Positions 8,199 through 17,650 of a DNA stretch of 26,681 nt are shown one piece after another. Both the position numbers and the translations under genes were made by a program. The notes under the pieces were generated by a model. The model was not told where the DNA came from. It searched no databases and saw only the letters and a list, made by a program, of their open reading frames with translations. The DNA comes from CAYNTG01 sp964400105 (GTDB lineage Bacteria; UBP14; UBA6098). The DNA lies in the NCBI GenBank assembly GCA_964400105.1, contig CAYNTG010000027.1, forward strand, positions 1-26,681, written 5' to 3'. Every line of letters begins with the position of its first letter. The first letter of the stretch is position 1.

Positions 8199-9831
8199 TA
8201 CCGCATCGAAAAAGCCGATTAAATGTGGGTGGCGAGTGGCGCAGTGGGTTTGGCTCGCCGCAACGATTGCCTCGATAGGTCTTTTCTCATGCGCAAGGGT
8301 TATCTCGCCGCCGGGAGGCCCGGAGGACAAATCGCCACCCAAGATCGTTTATCTCTGGCCTCCGCAAGATAGCGTTCGCGTTCCTCTCGATGCCACCGTT
8401 ACTATCGAGTTCGACGAATACATCGAATCGGTCAAAAATGGCGCGGTTTTGCTCCCGCCGGTCGATGGCACAGAGGTCAAATTTCTCTGGAAAAAGATAG
8501 TCATCGAGCATAAAGCCCCGTTCGAGCCAAACACGACGTATCGAGTTTCGATCTCTTCTAAAATAAGCGATTATCGGAATAACAGGCTCATAAGCTCGAA
8601 GGGATTCGCATTCAGCACCGGCGATTTTTTGGATACACTCGATATTCGAGGCCGGGTTTTTGACAGCGATTTCTTGCCAGCAAACGGCACGCGCGTTCAC
8701 GCCTATCTTCTGGAGTCCGGTGATTTCCCCGATTCGTTGCCCGAACTGCCCTATGCCGTTTCGTGGACCGGAAAAAACGGGAAATTTACGATTCGCAACC
8801 TGCCGGAAGGGGATTTTCTGCTCGTTGCATTCGGAGACATCGATAACGACGGCGAGATCGATCCGGGCGAGTGTGTCGCGGTTGCTTCAGGGATTATTTC
8901 ATCGGGCGGTGAAACCTCATGGTCGATGGTCGAGGCGCAGATCGATACATCCGCGCCGAAGCTTATAATGGTCGCTCCGGAGAATCGGTTCGTTCTGCGG
9001 TTCAAATTTTCCGAACCGATTAGACTTACATCGGAGTCCGATGCACATTCATCCCCGGAAGTCGGTCGGACGAGCCTTTCCGTTATGGCGGAAAATCCGA
9101 AAAACCTGCTGCTCTTCACACGCGACGGTCTTCCCGAGGGGGAGTTGGATATTATTCTGCAAGGGATTCGAGATTTTGCCGGAAACCGGTTTGACGAAAT
9201 CGAGCAAACGATAACCATCCCGATATTCGAGGAGGATACGATTCAGCCGAAGATAACATACTCGAAGGACCGACTTCTTTCGTCTCAGCCTCTCGAAATC
9301 GAGATCGACCGCCCCATAATCGGCGGTGAAATCGCCGTCTTCGATTCCACCGGACGCGTGATCGCCGGAACAACGCGAGTCTCGCCGCCATATAAACTGA
9401 TTTTTCAGCCCGATGCGAATTGGCCGTCCCGGCGCGATCTGGTTTGGCGGCTTCGTTCCGCCCGGATCGCCGACGGAAGCGAGTTTTCGGACTCGACAGA
9501 ACGAAGGATTAATTTTCATGATCGATCGAGCATCGGGAGCATCGAGGTAACGCAGGATTCACATTGCGAAAATGCAGCCGTGATTGGCTTATCTGTCGAA
9601 AAAGATGGAAGCGATGTCATCTTTCGACAATCTGACGGTAAATTTATAGCAGGTGAAGTGCCGGCAGGTGAATATATAATCTGGTTTTTTTGCGACATGA
9701 ACGAAGATTCCACATGGAACCCCGGTGCCGTTTATCCGCCGGAATATTCGGAACCTATCTTCATAAATGGCGATACTATAAAGGTTCGCGGCTTATGGAC
9801 CACAGAGTTGGACCTTAAATTGCACAAATAA
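8188..9831 (+). CDS. Ig-like (Big_5/SbsA-type) domain lipoprotein
   Basis: A probable outer-membrane or surface lipoprotein of unknown role. The N-terminus has a hydrophobic stretch ending in a lipobox (GLFSC, lipidated Cys at residue 35), followed by the SPPGGPEDKSPPKI linker typical of Bacteroidetes-like Ig-domain lipoproteins. About residues 50-150 form a Big_5-type Ig-like domain (IEFDEYI, PNTTYRVSI, FSTG). Residues 155-240 resemble a carboxypeptidase-regulatory-like beta-sandwich (GKFTIRNLPEGDFLLVAFGDIDNDGEID). The remainder is beta-rich, ending in another such segment. The GTG start has GGAG five bases upstream and overlaps the desulfurase gene by 11 bp; a later in-frame GTG at 8236 is possible and would shorten the long N-region. 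Confidence 0.82.
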   Translation: MLYNTASKKPIKCGWRVAQWVWLAATIASIGLFSCARVISPPGGPEDKSPPKIVYLWPPQDSVRVPLDATVTIEFDEYIESVKNGAVLLPPVDGTEVKFLWKKIVIEHKAPFEPNTTYRVSISSKISDYRNNRLISSKGFAFSTGDFLDTLDIRGRVFDSDFLPANGTRVHAYLLESGDFPDSLPELPYAVSWTGKNGKFTIRNLPEGDFLLVAFGDIDNDGEIDPGECVAVASGIISSGGETSWSMVEAQIDTSAPKLIMVAPENRFVLRFKFSEPIRLTSESDAHSSPEVGRTSLSVMAENPKNLLLFTRDGLPEGELDIILQGIRDFAGNRFDEIEQTITIPIFEEDTIQPKITYSKDRLLSSQPLEIEIDRPIIGGEIAVFDSTGRVIAGTTRVSPPYKLIFQPDANWPSRRDLVWRLRSARIADGSEFSDSTERRINFHDRSSIGSIEVTQDSHCENAAVIGLSVEKDGSDVIFRQSDGKFIAGEVPAGEYIIWFFCDMNEDSTWNPGAVYPPEYSEPIFINGDTIKVRGLWTTELDLKLHK

Positions 9832-9913
9832 ATTACACGCCAGGTGAATAATATTCTCAAAAAATCGCGAAATTTAAGATTTCACTTGCAATACAACGAT
9901 TTAAAGTTAATTT

Positions 9914-9919
9914 TATAAA
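9914..9919 (+). promoter_or_regulatory. possible -10 element ahead of rimP
   Basis: TATAAA lies in AT-rich DNA after the lipoprotein gene, with a start expected near 9926. No good -35 lies at the right distance (TTGCAA at 9886 is too far). It would give the rimP-to-lpxA string a promoter, which the 97-bp gap before rimP otherwise lacks. Confidence 0.25.
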
Positions 9920-9952
9920 ATTATATGAATGGCAAGAAAAAGGTTATTTTTT

Positions 9953-10396
9953 GTGAAAAACTTTTTACCGGATATCGAAAAAATAATTGCTCCTTTTATC
10001 GAAAAAATGGGGATCGAACTGGTCGGGGTCGAGGTGATCGGCAAGGGAAATACGCAGATGCTCAAGGTTATTATATGGGAGAAGGGTGGCATAACCATCG
10101 ACAGGATATCCAAAATATCGAGGCATATCGCGGATATACTCGATGAAGAGGAGATCGTTAAGGAGCCTTTCAATCTGGAGGTCTCTTCGCTGGGGCTCGA
10201 TCGACCGCTTAACACGATCGAGGATTTTCGCAGGGCGGAGGGCGAAGATGTCGAATTAAGCCTCGACGACGGCTCCACTGTGAATGGAAGGATTATCTCG
10301 ACGGGTGGGGGCGTAATCGTTCTCGAAGAAGATGGGGTTGGTAAAGAGGTAGCGATAAACAAGATCGATATTGGAAAGATCAAGATAGATTTTTAG
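9953..10396 (+). CDS. rimP: ribosome maturation factor RimP
   Basis: RimP helps the 30S subunit mature. The sequence shows family hallmarks: MGIELVGVEV near the N-terminus, GGITIDRISKISRHI, and NLEVSSLGLDRPL, the most conserved RimP segment. I prefer the GTG at 9953 (147 aa) because an AAAGG ribosome site ends 9 bases upstream and the distance to ELVG matches homologues. An in-frame ATG at 9929 would add eight residues (MARKRLFF) but has no ribosome site. It heads the translation gene string; nusA begins 11 bases after its stop, the classic rimP-nusA-infB order. Confidence 0.93.
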   Translation: MKNFLPDIEKIIAPFIEKMGIELVGVEVIGKGNTQMLKVIIWEKGGITIDRISKISRHIADILDEEEIVKEPFNLEVSSLGLDRPLNTIEDFRRAEGEDVELSLDDGSTVNGRIISTGGGVIVLEEDGVGKEVAINKIDIGKIKIDF

Positions 10397-10407
10397 GGGA
10401 TTATAGT

Positions 10408-11823
10408 ATGGCGAAAAAAGAAATAGCAACCGCCCAAATCGCTGAGGCCATAGAGGATATCGTCAATGAAAAGCTCCTCGATAAGGAAACGGTTATTCAG
10501 ACATTGAAGGATGCGCTTGTTCTGGCGGTCAAGAAAAAGTATGGCAGCGCCGATAACATCGAGGTTGTGCTCGACTCGAATCTCGGCATGGTTTCGGTTA
10601 TCGCTAAAAAGAAGGTCAAAAAGATCGTCGAGGACCCGCTTCTCGAGATCGAAGCAAGCGAAGCGAAGGCTATCGACCCGACTATCCGGGTAAATCAATG
10701 GATAGAGGTGGAACTCGACCTTGCGAATTTTGGTCGTAATGCGATCCAGATCGCCAAGCAGATACTCATCCAGCGAATACGCGAGGCCGAGCGCGAGAAG
10801 ATTTTCGACGATTTTCAGCATAAGATCAACGATATCACATCCGGCCCGGTGCAGAGAATCGAGCGCGGAGCGGTTATCGTTAACCTCGGACGCACCGAGG
10901 GCGTTATCCCCAGAGCAGAGCAAATCCCCGGCGAACGCTACATTATGGGGAAGATCATCCGTGCCCTTGTTCTCGATGTCCAAAAAAATCCGAGAGGCCC
11001 GCAGATTCTCATGTCGCGCAAGTCGCCCGATTTTCTCAGGAAACTGTTCGAATTCGAGGTTCCTGAAATCTACGAGGGGCGCGTCGAGATCGTGGCTATC
11101 GCACGCGAGGCCGGAGAACGAAGCAAAATCGCCGTATACAGCGTCGATGAGAAAATCGATCCGGTCGGTGCTTGCGTCGGTCTGAAGGGAACGAGGGTGC
11201 AGAGTGTCGTCAAGGAACTTAACAACGAAAAGATCGATATTATCGGCTGGGACTCGGATCCCGAACGCTATATCTCACGCGCTTTGGCACCGGCAACCGT
11301 TATGATGGCATTCCTTGCCGCAGACGATAATCATATGATAGTCGTTGTCGATGACGGCGAATTATCGCTCGCTATCGGAAAGGGCGGCCAGAACGCGCGT
11401 CTTGCGGCAAAGCTCACCGGATGGCGCATCACGCTCTTCGGACGCGACCAATACCAGTCACTGCTTATGGATGTCGCCGAGCTTCCTGAGGTCACGTCGG
11501 ATCAAGCGCTCGCGCTGCATAAATTCGATATCGATACGGTTCAGAAGCTCGCACGGATGAGCGTAGCTGCGCTTCAAGAGATACCGGGTATTGGCGACGA
11601 GGCGCCGATGCTCCTGGCCGATGCACTCGTTACGATGGAGGATATCGGCCTCGAATACGGCTTCGTGACGGATAGAGAGGAGCTTTTGATAGAAAGGGGT
11701 ATCGACCCCGAGGAGGAAAGGGCGCGCAGGCGGGCACAAAGGGAGGCTGCCGAAGCCAAGCAGAAAAACGAGAATGATGAAGAAGAAAATAAAAACAACA
11801 CCGACGATGTTGGTGGAGAATAA
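10408..11823 (+). CDS. nusA: transcription termination/antitermination factor NusA
   Basis: NusA binds RNA polymerase and nascent RNA, affecting pausing, termination and antitermination. The 471-aa product has the usual order: N-terminal polymerase-binding domain (about 1-125), S1 domain (about 135-200, GAVIVNLGRTEGVIP), two KH domains (first with GACVGLKGTRVQ, second with LAIGKGGQNARLAAKLTGW), and a C-terminal helix-hairpin-helix region (about 360-430) with an acidic, Asn-rich tail. A GGGG-type ribosome site precedes the ATG. It lies between rimP and infB. The ylxR/rnpM and L7Ae-like genes often found between nusA and infB in Firmicutes are absent; only 37 bases separate the two genes. Confidence 0.97.
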   Translation: MAKKEIATAQIAEAIEDIVNEKLLDKETVIQTLKDALVLAVKKKYGSADNIEVVLDSNLGMVSVIAKKKVKKIVEDPLLEIEASEAKAIDPTIRVNQWIEVELDLANFGRNAIQIAKQILIQRIREAEREKIFDDFQHKINDITSGPVQRIERGAVIVNLGRTEGVIPRAEQIPGERYIMGKIIRALVLDVQKNPRGPQILMSRKSPDFLRKLFEFEVPEIYEGRVEIVAIAREAGERSKIAVYSVDEKIDPVGACVGLKGTRVQSVVKELNNEKIDIIGWDSDPERYISRALAPATVMMAFLAADDNHMIVVVDDGELSLAIGKGGQNARLAAKLTGWRITLFGRDQYQSLLMDVAELPEVTSDQALALHKFDIDTVQKLARMSVAALQEIPGIGDEAPMLLADALVTMEDIGLEYGFVTDREELLIERGIDPEEERARRRAQREAAEAKQKNENDEEENKNNTDDVGGE

Positions 11824-11860
11824 ATAGAAGTATTTTACCGAAAAGGTCGATAGTTTCGCA

Positions 11861-14140
11861 ATGAGGGTTTACGAAAAAGCAAGAAAAATTGGGATTGAAA
11901 GCAAGAAGCTTTTGGAGATAATCAAAGGCTTGGGTTTTGACCCGAAAACAGCATCTAGTTCGATCGATTCGGAGATGGAAGCAAAGTTAGACGAGTATTA
12001 TTCGTCTAAAAATCCACCGAAGAAGGCATCGGAAAAAACAGCGCCTTCCATCGCATCGAGGATAGAAACCGAAGCGGAAAAGCGTCATAGGCAGAGGCGA
12101 GAGGCTATCTTAAAGTCGATCGGTTTCGCTAAAGCCGCTAAATCTGATCAGGAAAAAACGAAGATCAAGGAAAGGCCGAGGACCGATCTATCGACTTCGA
12201 TGGTTCCAAAAACCTCGGAGGTCGAGGTTCGACCGAAGCCCAAAAAGCCCAAGAAACTCATACCGCTCCATATTATCGATAACATGACGGTTTCCGAATA
12301 TGCCGAGTCTGCGAATGTCTCGGTCCGCGATGTCTTGCGCTCGTGCATGGTCTTCGGCGTTATGGCCACGGCAAACCAGAAACTCGGTCTCGATGTTATC
12401 GAGGCGGTATCCGAAGAGCTTGGCTATTTCCCGATCCTCGTCAGCGAGAAGGAGTTTCATGCTCCTCCAAAACCGGAGATCTCCGAGCCGGAAAAGAAAC
12501 CTTCTGTCGAAACGATTACAGAAGGAGTGGAAGATCAACCGCCTTCCGATGAAGAGGTCGAGGCCGAAAAGAAACCGGCTAAGAAACTCAGAAAAAAGAA
12601 GAAAAAGAAAAAGCCCCAGCCAGGCGACGTCTCCAGGCCTCCTGTCGTTACAGTTATGGGGCACGTCGATCATGGAAAGACGACGCTTCTGGATTATATC
12701 CGTTCGGCAAATGTTGTGGCCGGCGAAAAAGGCGGAATAACACAACACGTCGGCGCTTATTCGGTCGAAGCAAAATTCGGCAAGATTACGTTTATCGATA
12801 CACCAGGACATGCGGCATTTACCGAAATGCGTGCCAGAGGAGCGGACATCACGGATATTGTGATCCTCGTTGTGTCGCAGGAGGACGGTTTGATGCCTCA
12901 AACAAAGGAGGCTATCGATCACGCCAGTGCCGCCGATGTTCCAATTATCATCGCAATCAACAAGATGGACCTTCCCGCCGCCAACGCCGATAAGATCAAG
13001 GGCGAGTTGGCAAATTTCGGTATTATGGTCGAGGAAATGGGCGGAAATGTTTTATGTGCCGAGATCTCGGCTCTCGATGGCAATGGCGTCGATCACCTTC
13101 TCGAAATCGTCGCGCTGCAAGCGGAAATGATGGAACTAAAGGCAGATCCCGTCGGTTATGCACGGGGTGTGGTCGTCGAGGCCATGCTCGATAAATTCCG
13201 GGGTTCGACGGCGACAATCCTCATAAAAGAGGGAACGCTTCAGACGGGTGATTCCATCGCTGTGGGGCACTATACCGGAAGGGTCAGAAGCATGGAGGAC
13301 GAAAGGGGTAATAAGCTGAAAAATGCAGGACCATCGATGCCGGTGGTTATCACAGGACTCGGCGGAATCCCTCAGGCTGGAGACGAATTTGAGGTTGTGA
13401 AATCCGATTCCGAGGCTCGTCGAATCGCCGAGGAAAGAAAACAGGAAGAGGAAGTCAAAAGGGTCTCCACCAAAACCATGACACTCGAGGATTTCTATTC
13501 CCTTTTCGACGGCAAAGAGGTCAAGGAATTGCCGTTGGTGCTCAAGGCGGATGTCGATGGTTCTCTCGAAGCGATCGCCGATCTTATCGGAGATCTCGGA
13601 GATTCGGAGGTCAAAGTCAAGATCGTCCATTCCGGGGTCGGCGCTATCACCGAAAACGACGTTGTGCTCGCCGAGGCATCGAAAGCCGTTGTGCTCGGAT
13701 TCAACATCAAACCGGACAGCCGTGCAAAAAGCGCCGCCAATAATAAGGGCGTCGAAATCAAACTATACAATGTTATATATGAATTGAGCGAGGATGTGAG
13801 GGCATCGCTCGAGGGTATGCTAGAACCAGAAATCATCGAAGAAAAGATCGGAGTCGCCGAGGTAAGGCAGCTTTTCAAGGTCCCGAGAATCGGGTTTATC
13901 GCAGGATCGTATATCAAAGAAGGCTTTTTCCGTCGCGGTGTTCGCGTGGATATCGAGCGAGCGGGCGAGGTCATCGGAAGCGGCGAGGTCTCCGGTCTCA
14001 GGCGCTTTAAGGACGATGTCAAAGAGGTTCCCGCCGGGTTCGAGTGCGGTATCGAAATTAACGGGTTTAATGGGGTCGAGGAAGGCGATATCCTTGTTGC
14101 ATTTATAAAGAAAAAGATTACGAGGCGTCTTGCAAAATAA
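11861..14140 (+). CDS. infB: translation initiation factor IF-2
   Basis: IF-2 is the GTPase that places initiator tRNA on the ribosome and promotes subunit joining. The 759-aa product has a short IF2_N-type module (residues 1-50), a charged linker, a second IF2_N-like segment (about 140-200), and a lysine-rich stretch before the G domain. G motifs are intact: GHVDHGKTT, DTPGHAAF and NKMD. The C-terminal beta-barrel domains and the fMet-tRNA-binding domain (FKVPRIGFIAGSYIKEG, GFECGIEINGF) are present. Length is within the family range, at the shorter end because the N-terminal linker is short. The ribosome site before the ATG is weak. The DUF503 gene follows 18 bases downstream. Confidence 0.97.
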   Translation: MRVYEKARKIGIESKKLLEIIKGLGFDPKTASSSIDSEMEAKLDEYYSSKNPPKKASEKTAPSIASRIETEAEKRHRQRREAILKSIGFAKAAKSDQEKTKIKERPRTDLSTSMVPKTSEVEVRPKPKKPKKLIPLHIIDNMTVSEYAESANVSVRDVLRSCMVFGVMATANQKLGLDVIEAVSEELGYFPILVSEKEFHAPPKPEISEPEKKPSVETITEGVEDQPPSDEEVEAEKKPAKKLRKKKKKKKPQPGDVSRPPVVTVMGHVDHGKTTLLDYIRSANVVAGEKGGITQHVGAYSVEAKFGKITFIDTPGHAAFTEMRARGADITDIVILVVSQEDGLMPQTKEAIDHASAADVPIIIAINKMDLPAANADKIKGELANFGIMVEEMGGNVLCAEISALDGNGVDHLLEIVALQAEMMELKADPVGYARGVVVEAMLDKFRGSTATILIKEGTLQTGDSIAVGHYTGRVRSMEDERGNKLKNAGPSMPVVITGLGGIPQAGDEFEVVKSDSEARRIAEERKQEEEVKRVSTKTMTLEDFYSLFDGKEVKELPLVLKADVDGSLEAIADLIGDLGDSEVKVKIVHSGVGAITENDVVLAEASKAVVLGFNIKPDSRAKSAANNKGVEIKLYNVIYELSEDVRASLEGMLEPEIIEEKIGVAEVRQLFKVPRIGFIAGSYIKEGFFRRGVRVDIERAGEVIGSGEVSGLRRFKDDVKEVPAGFECGIEINGFNGVEEGDILVAFIKKKITRRLAK

Positions 14141-14158
14141 GGGGAGGTGGTAAGGTAA

Positions 14159-14440
14159 ATGGTGATTGCCTACAGAAATTTCGAGTTGCTTATTCCGCAT
14201 TCCCATTCCCTGAAAGAAAAAAGGCAAGTGCTTCGTAAGATTAAGGATACTATCAAGTCTCGGTATAACGTATCCTTTGCCGAGATAGGATTTCAGGACA
14301 AATGGCAGAGAAGCGTGCTCGGCCTCGTTACTATAGCTACTAAAAGGATCGATGTCGATAAACGCCTGGATAGTATCCAGAGCATAATCGAAACCGACGA
14401 TAGAATCGATATTATCGGTATCGAAAGGGAATACCTCTAA
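14159..14440 (+). CDS. ylxP: DUF503 (YlxP-like) protein
   Basis: A 93-aa protein of the DUF503 family, known from the infB-rbfA region of many bacteria, where it is called YlxP and linked to ribosome biogenesis; its exact function is not settled. The family signature HSLKEKRQVLRKIKDTIKSRYNVSFAEI is present in the first half, and the VTIATKR segment marks the second. A GGGGAGG ribosome site lies eight bases before the ATG. It sits 18 bases after infB and six before rbfA, so it is almost certainly co-expressed with ribosome assembly genes. Confidence 0.9.
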   Translation: MVIAYRNFELLIPHSHSLKEKRQVLRKIKDTIKSRYNVSFAEIGFQDKWQRSVLGLVTIATKRIDVDKRLDSIQSIIETDDRIDIIGIEREYL

Positions 14441-14446
14441 AAGATC

Positions 14447-14794
14447 ATGTCTATTCGCACGAGAAGAGTCGGTAGAGAAATTAGGAAGATAATCAGCGAT
14501 CTCCTTCTTAAAGGCGAGTTGCACGACCCGCGATTTGCGGGTATGATTACGTTCACCAAGGTGGACGTTGCACCGGACCTTCGGAACGCGAAGGTTTATT
14601 ATAGCTGTTTCGGCGATGAAGTGGATTTGGACGCCACGGCCGATGCTATCGAGAGCGCGAGTGGATTTATACAATCCGAGGTCGCATCGCAGATGTTCAT
14701 TCGCTTTACCCCCAGACTAACATTTGTCCGCGACGATTCGATTGCCTATGGCGATAAAATGGAGCGGCTTTTGGGGGATATCGAAGATGAATAG
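14447..14794 (+). CDS. rbfA: 30S ribosome-binding factor RbfA
   Basis: RbfA binds the 30S precursor near the 5' end of 16S rRNA and aids late maturation. The 115-aa product has the single KH-type fold pattern: RTRRVGREIRKIISDLL at the start, FTKVDVAPDLRNAKVYYS in the middle, and LTFVRDDSIAYGDKMERLL at the end. Length is typical. It begins six bases after the DUF503 stop codon, and its last eight bases overlap the start of nrnA. Confidence 0.95.
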   Translation: MSIRTRRVGREIRKIISDLLLKGELHDPRFAGMITFTKVDVAPDLRNAKVYYSCFGDEVDLDATADAIESASGFIQSEVASQMFIRFTPRLTFVRDDSIAYGDKMERLLGDIEDE

Positions 14795-15797
14795 CGGGAT
14801 CGAAAAGGTTATTGGCACTATCGAATCCGGCAAAAATTTTCTGGTGCTCGGACACAAGGACCCCGACGGCGATTCGCTTGGTTCGATGTTGGCGTTGAGC
14901 AATTTTCTGAGACAACAAGCAGGAAAGTTCACATATATACCGGCACCGGAGAACTGGCCGGCAAAATATCTTTTCCTCGAAAAGCATAAAAACGGCGCGG
15001 GGCTGCCGGCACCGGAGGATATCGACACGATCGTGATACTCGATTGCTCGACGGACAATCGAATAGACTGGGGATCGCTCGATCGACATTTATTCGATAA
15101 CGCAAAAAAGGTCGTTATCGATCATCATAAAGAAGGCGAACCGTTCGGCAATATCAACTGGATCGATCCGGAGGCGGCCGCCGCTGGCGAGATGGTATTC
15201 GATATACTCGATTCCTTGGGCGCGCACTTTACTACGGATATATCCGAATCGCTCTATTCCGCTATCCTCACCGACACGGGAAGATTTTCCTTTTCCAATA
15301 CCACTTCGCGATCACTCGATATTTGCGCTCGGCTCGTCAGGGAGGGAGAACTCGATCCGGCAAATATATCGGCACGGATTTACTTCAATTTTTCGGAGGA
15401 TTATCTTCGGAATATTGGAATAGCTCTTTATAATACGAGGGTATATTGCGACTCGAAAATACTTTTTTTGACACTCGACAAGGCCTCTGTAAGGTCATTT
15501 TCCACAACCTTCAGCGACACTGAGGGAATCGTCGATCTCGCTATGAGTGTCAAAGGAGTCGAGGTTGCGGCGCTTTTTAAGGAGATCCGAAGAAACATCA
15601 TTCGCGTCTCCTTGCGAAGCCGCAGTTCCATAGATATCGGTTCGCTGGCATCCGAGCTTGGCGGCGGCGGACACCATAACGCCGCCGGATGCACACTTGA
15701 AATGCCGCTTTCTTTGGCCAGAGAGGTTGTCCTCGATCGCTTCGAGAGGATCCTCTCCGATAACGGAAAAAAGGGAGAATCGAATTTTGTCGGTTGA
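14787..15797 (+). CDS. nrnA: DHH/DHHA1 phosphoesterase (NrnA-type oligoribonuclease / pAp phosphatase)
   Basis: NrnA-type enzymes degrade very short RNA (nanoRNA) and often dephosphorylate 3'-phosphoadenosine 5'-phosphate. The 336-aa product has the metal-binding motifs of the family: GHKDPDGDSLGS near residues 22-33, ILDCS near 85, the IDHHKEG DHH motif near 112, TDTGRF near 162, and the C-terminal DHHA1 substrate motif GGGGHHNAAG near 291-300. I take the ATG at 14787, which overlaps the rbfA stop by eight bases and has a GGGGG site upstream; a longer frame from 14724 only adds residues read through rbfA. The rbfA-nrnA-truB order is common in bacteria. Substrate choice (nanoRNA, pAp, or c-di-AMP products) cannot be read from sequence. 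Confidence 0.92.
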   Translation: MNSGIEKVIGTIESGKNFLVLGHKDPDGDSLGSMLALSNFLRQQAGKFTYIPAPENWPAKYLFLEKHKNGAGLPAPEDIDTIVILDCSTDNRIDWGSLDRHLFDNAKKVVIDHHKEGEPFGNINWIDPEAAAAGEMVFDILDSLGAHFTTDISESLYSAILTDTGRFSFSNTTSRSLDICARLVREGELDPANISARIYFNFSEDYLRNIGIALYNTRVYCDSKILFLTLDKASVRSFSTTFSDTEGIVDLAMSVKGVEVAALFKEIRRNIIRVSLRSRSSIDIGSLASELGGGGHHNAAGCTLEMPLSLAREVVLDRFERILSDNGKKGESNFVG

Positions 15798-16686
15798 TGG
15801 CATTCTCCTTCTCGATAAACCATCCGGACCGACGACGGCGTATTGCGTGAGAGCCGTCTCCAGGCGAATGGGCGTTAAGGCCGGTCATGCCGGCACACTC
15901 GATCCGATGGCAACAGGCCTCGTGATCGCACTTTTGGGACGCGCGACAAAACTTTCGCCGTTTATATCCGGTTTCGACAAACGATATACCGGACGCATTC
16001 GGCTCGGAATGCAAACATCGACGGGCGATAGCGATGGGGAGATTATCGACGAGCGGAACGTCGATGTCGATGAAAATAGGCTGATTGAGATCGCAGGGGA
16101 GGTTCGAGGAGAATTGGAGCTCGAGGTTCCTATATATTCGGCTATCAAGCTCAATGGAAAACATCTATATGAATACGCGCGGAAAGGCGAGAAAATTTCG
16201 TTGCCGTCGAGGAAGGTGTCGATAAAGAAATTCGAGATCGTCGATATAGATCTGCCGTTCGTGTCTTTCGAGACGGATGTCTCGAAGGGCACTTACATCC
16301 GCTCTTTGGCCGAGCATATCGGCAAACTCGCCGGATGCGGCGCTTGTTTGGTCGAGCTTCGACGCACAATTATCGGTGAACATCGAATCGAGAACGCGGT
16401 AAAATTCGACGAGGCCCTCGAAATGGCAGACTCAAACACGCTCGCCGATCTGGTTATCGATCCGGAGAGTGCGCTGTCGAACATGCCGCGCATTGCTTTG
16501 GACAGGTCACAGGCTGTGAAGATTTCGCATGGCGTTTTCACCGCAATAGATATTGACATGCTCGAGTTTGGAACTATATTCTATGTTTGTTATAATGAAA
16601 AATTAATAGCAGTTTTAAAGAATGATGACAATGGGAAAAAACCATACACTATCGAGCGAGTTTTTGCCCGATCAAATGAAATTTAA
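15787..16686 (+). CDS. truB: tRNA pseudouridine-55 synthase TruB
   Basis: TruB converts uridine 55 in the T-loop of tRNA to pseudouridine. The 299-aa product begins with the canonical DGILLLDKPSGPTT, and the catalytic loop GHAGTLDPMATG supplies the nucleophile Asp39. KGTYIRSLAEHIG and a C-terminal PUA-like segment follow. I start at TTG 15787, which overlaps the nrnA stop by 11 bases and has GGGAG nine bases upstream; longer in-frame starts lie inside nrnA. It is followed by ribF with an 11-base overlap. Confidence 0.94.
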   Translation: MSVDGILLLDKPSGPTTAYCVRAVSRRMGVKAGHAGTLDPMATGLVIALLGRATKLSPFISGFDKRYTGRIRLGMQTSTGDSDGEIIDERNVDVDENRLIEIAGEVRGELELEVPIYSAIKLNGKHLYEYARKGEKISLPSRKVSIKKFEIVDIDLPFVSFETDVSKGTYIRSLAEHIGKLAGCGACLVELRRTIIGEHRIENAVKFDEALEMADSNTLADLVIDPESALSNMPRIALDRSQAVKISHGVFTAIDIDMLEFGTIFYVCYNEKLIAVLKNDDNGKKPYTIERVFARSNEI

Positions 16687-17611
16687 GATAATTTTTCTAT
16701 CCGAACCACCCCCGCTCTATGACGGCACGGCCGTAGCGGTTGGGTGCTTCGACGGATTACATATCGGCCATAGAGAGGTTATTCGAAGGTTGCTGTCTCA
16801 TGCAAAGGAGAATGCGTTAAACTCCATTTTGTTCACATTTTCGCCGCATCCGAAACAGCTTTTAGAGGGCGGCGAATTCAAACTTCTGATGCCGTTTCAC
16901 GAGAAGATCCGGGCGCTGAGTAAAATCGGAATCGATATAGCTGTTGTGTCGTGCTTCGATGAGGATTTCGCAACCTTGTCGGCGCAGCAGTTTGTGAACG
17001 AATATCTGATTGAAAAGATGAATATGAAAATGCTGGTTGTCGGTTCGGATCACAGCTTTGGCGCCGGACGTTCCGGCGGTAAAGATATGCTTCGAGCAAT
17101 AGGCAAGAAGGAGGGTTTTGGGCTGGATATCGTCGAACCTGTTCTGTGGAAAGGGGAGCCGGTCAAGAGCACAAGGATCAGGAAGGCGGTTGCCGACGGG
17201 GATTTGGTCTCGACGGAGTATATGCTCGGAAGACCATATTCCATCGAGGGAGATATTGTCCACGGCCATGGTCGCGGGCGTGATTTGGGTTTTCCAACGG
17301 TGAATTTTGATCAGCCAGAGAATAAATTGCTTCCGCCGGCCGGTGTTTATGCCGCCGAAGATGCCGAAGGGGTTTCCGGTCTTCTTTATATCGGGAGCAG
17401 CCCTACATTCGCGGACGGCGATAGCAATATTGTCGCCGAGTTCTATGGGTTAAACGAACCGAAAATGAAACCTGGCGATCTTTTTTCGGTGTCCGTTTTC
17501 GAGAGATTCCGGGATGAAATCGCATTCCCAAACTCCAATACTCTCATCGAACAGATGAAGGCGGACCGAGAAAAACTTATTAAGTGGATAGAAAAAAGAA
17601 ATAACGTTTAA
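16676..17611 (+). CDS. ribF: bifunctional riboflavin kinase / FAD synthetase
   Basis: RibF phosphorylates riboflavin to FMN and then adenylates it to FAD. The 311-aa product has the N-terminal nucleotidyltransferase domain with VAVGCFDGLHIGH and the STRIRKAV motif near the domain junction. The C-terminal riboflavin kinase domain follows, with GHGRGRDLGFPTVNF and PAGVYA. I prefer ATG 16676, which overlaps the truB stop by 11 bases and gives a normal family length; an ATG at 16622 would add 18 unlike residues. The truB-ribF-rpsO order is widely conserved. Confidence 0.94.
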   Translation: MKFKIIFLSEPPPLYDGTAVAVGCFDGLHIGHREVIRRLLSHAKENALNSILFTFSPHPKQLLEGGEFKLLMPFHEKIRALSKIGIDIAVVSCFDEDFATLSAQQFVNEYLIEKMNMKMLVVGSDHSFGAGRSGGKDMLRAIGKKEGFGLDIVEPVLWKGEPVKSTRIRKAVADGDLVSTEYMLGRPYSIEGDIVHGHGRGRDLGFPTVNFDQPENKLLPPAGVYAAEDAEGVSGLLYIGSSPTFADGDSNIVAEFYGLNEPKMKPGDLFSVSVFERFRDEIAFPNSNTLIEQMKADREKLIKWIEKRNNV

Positions 17612-17650
17612 TAACAAGAAAAATATCGAATAAACCAAGGAGGAAGGAAG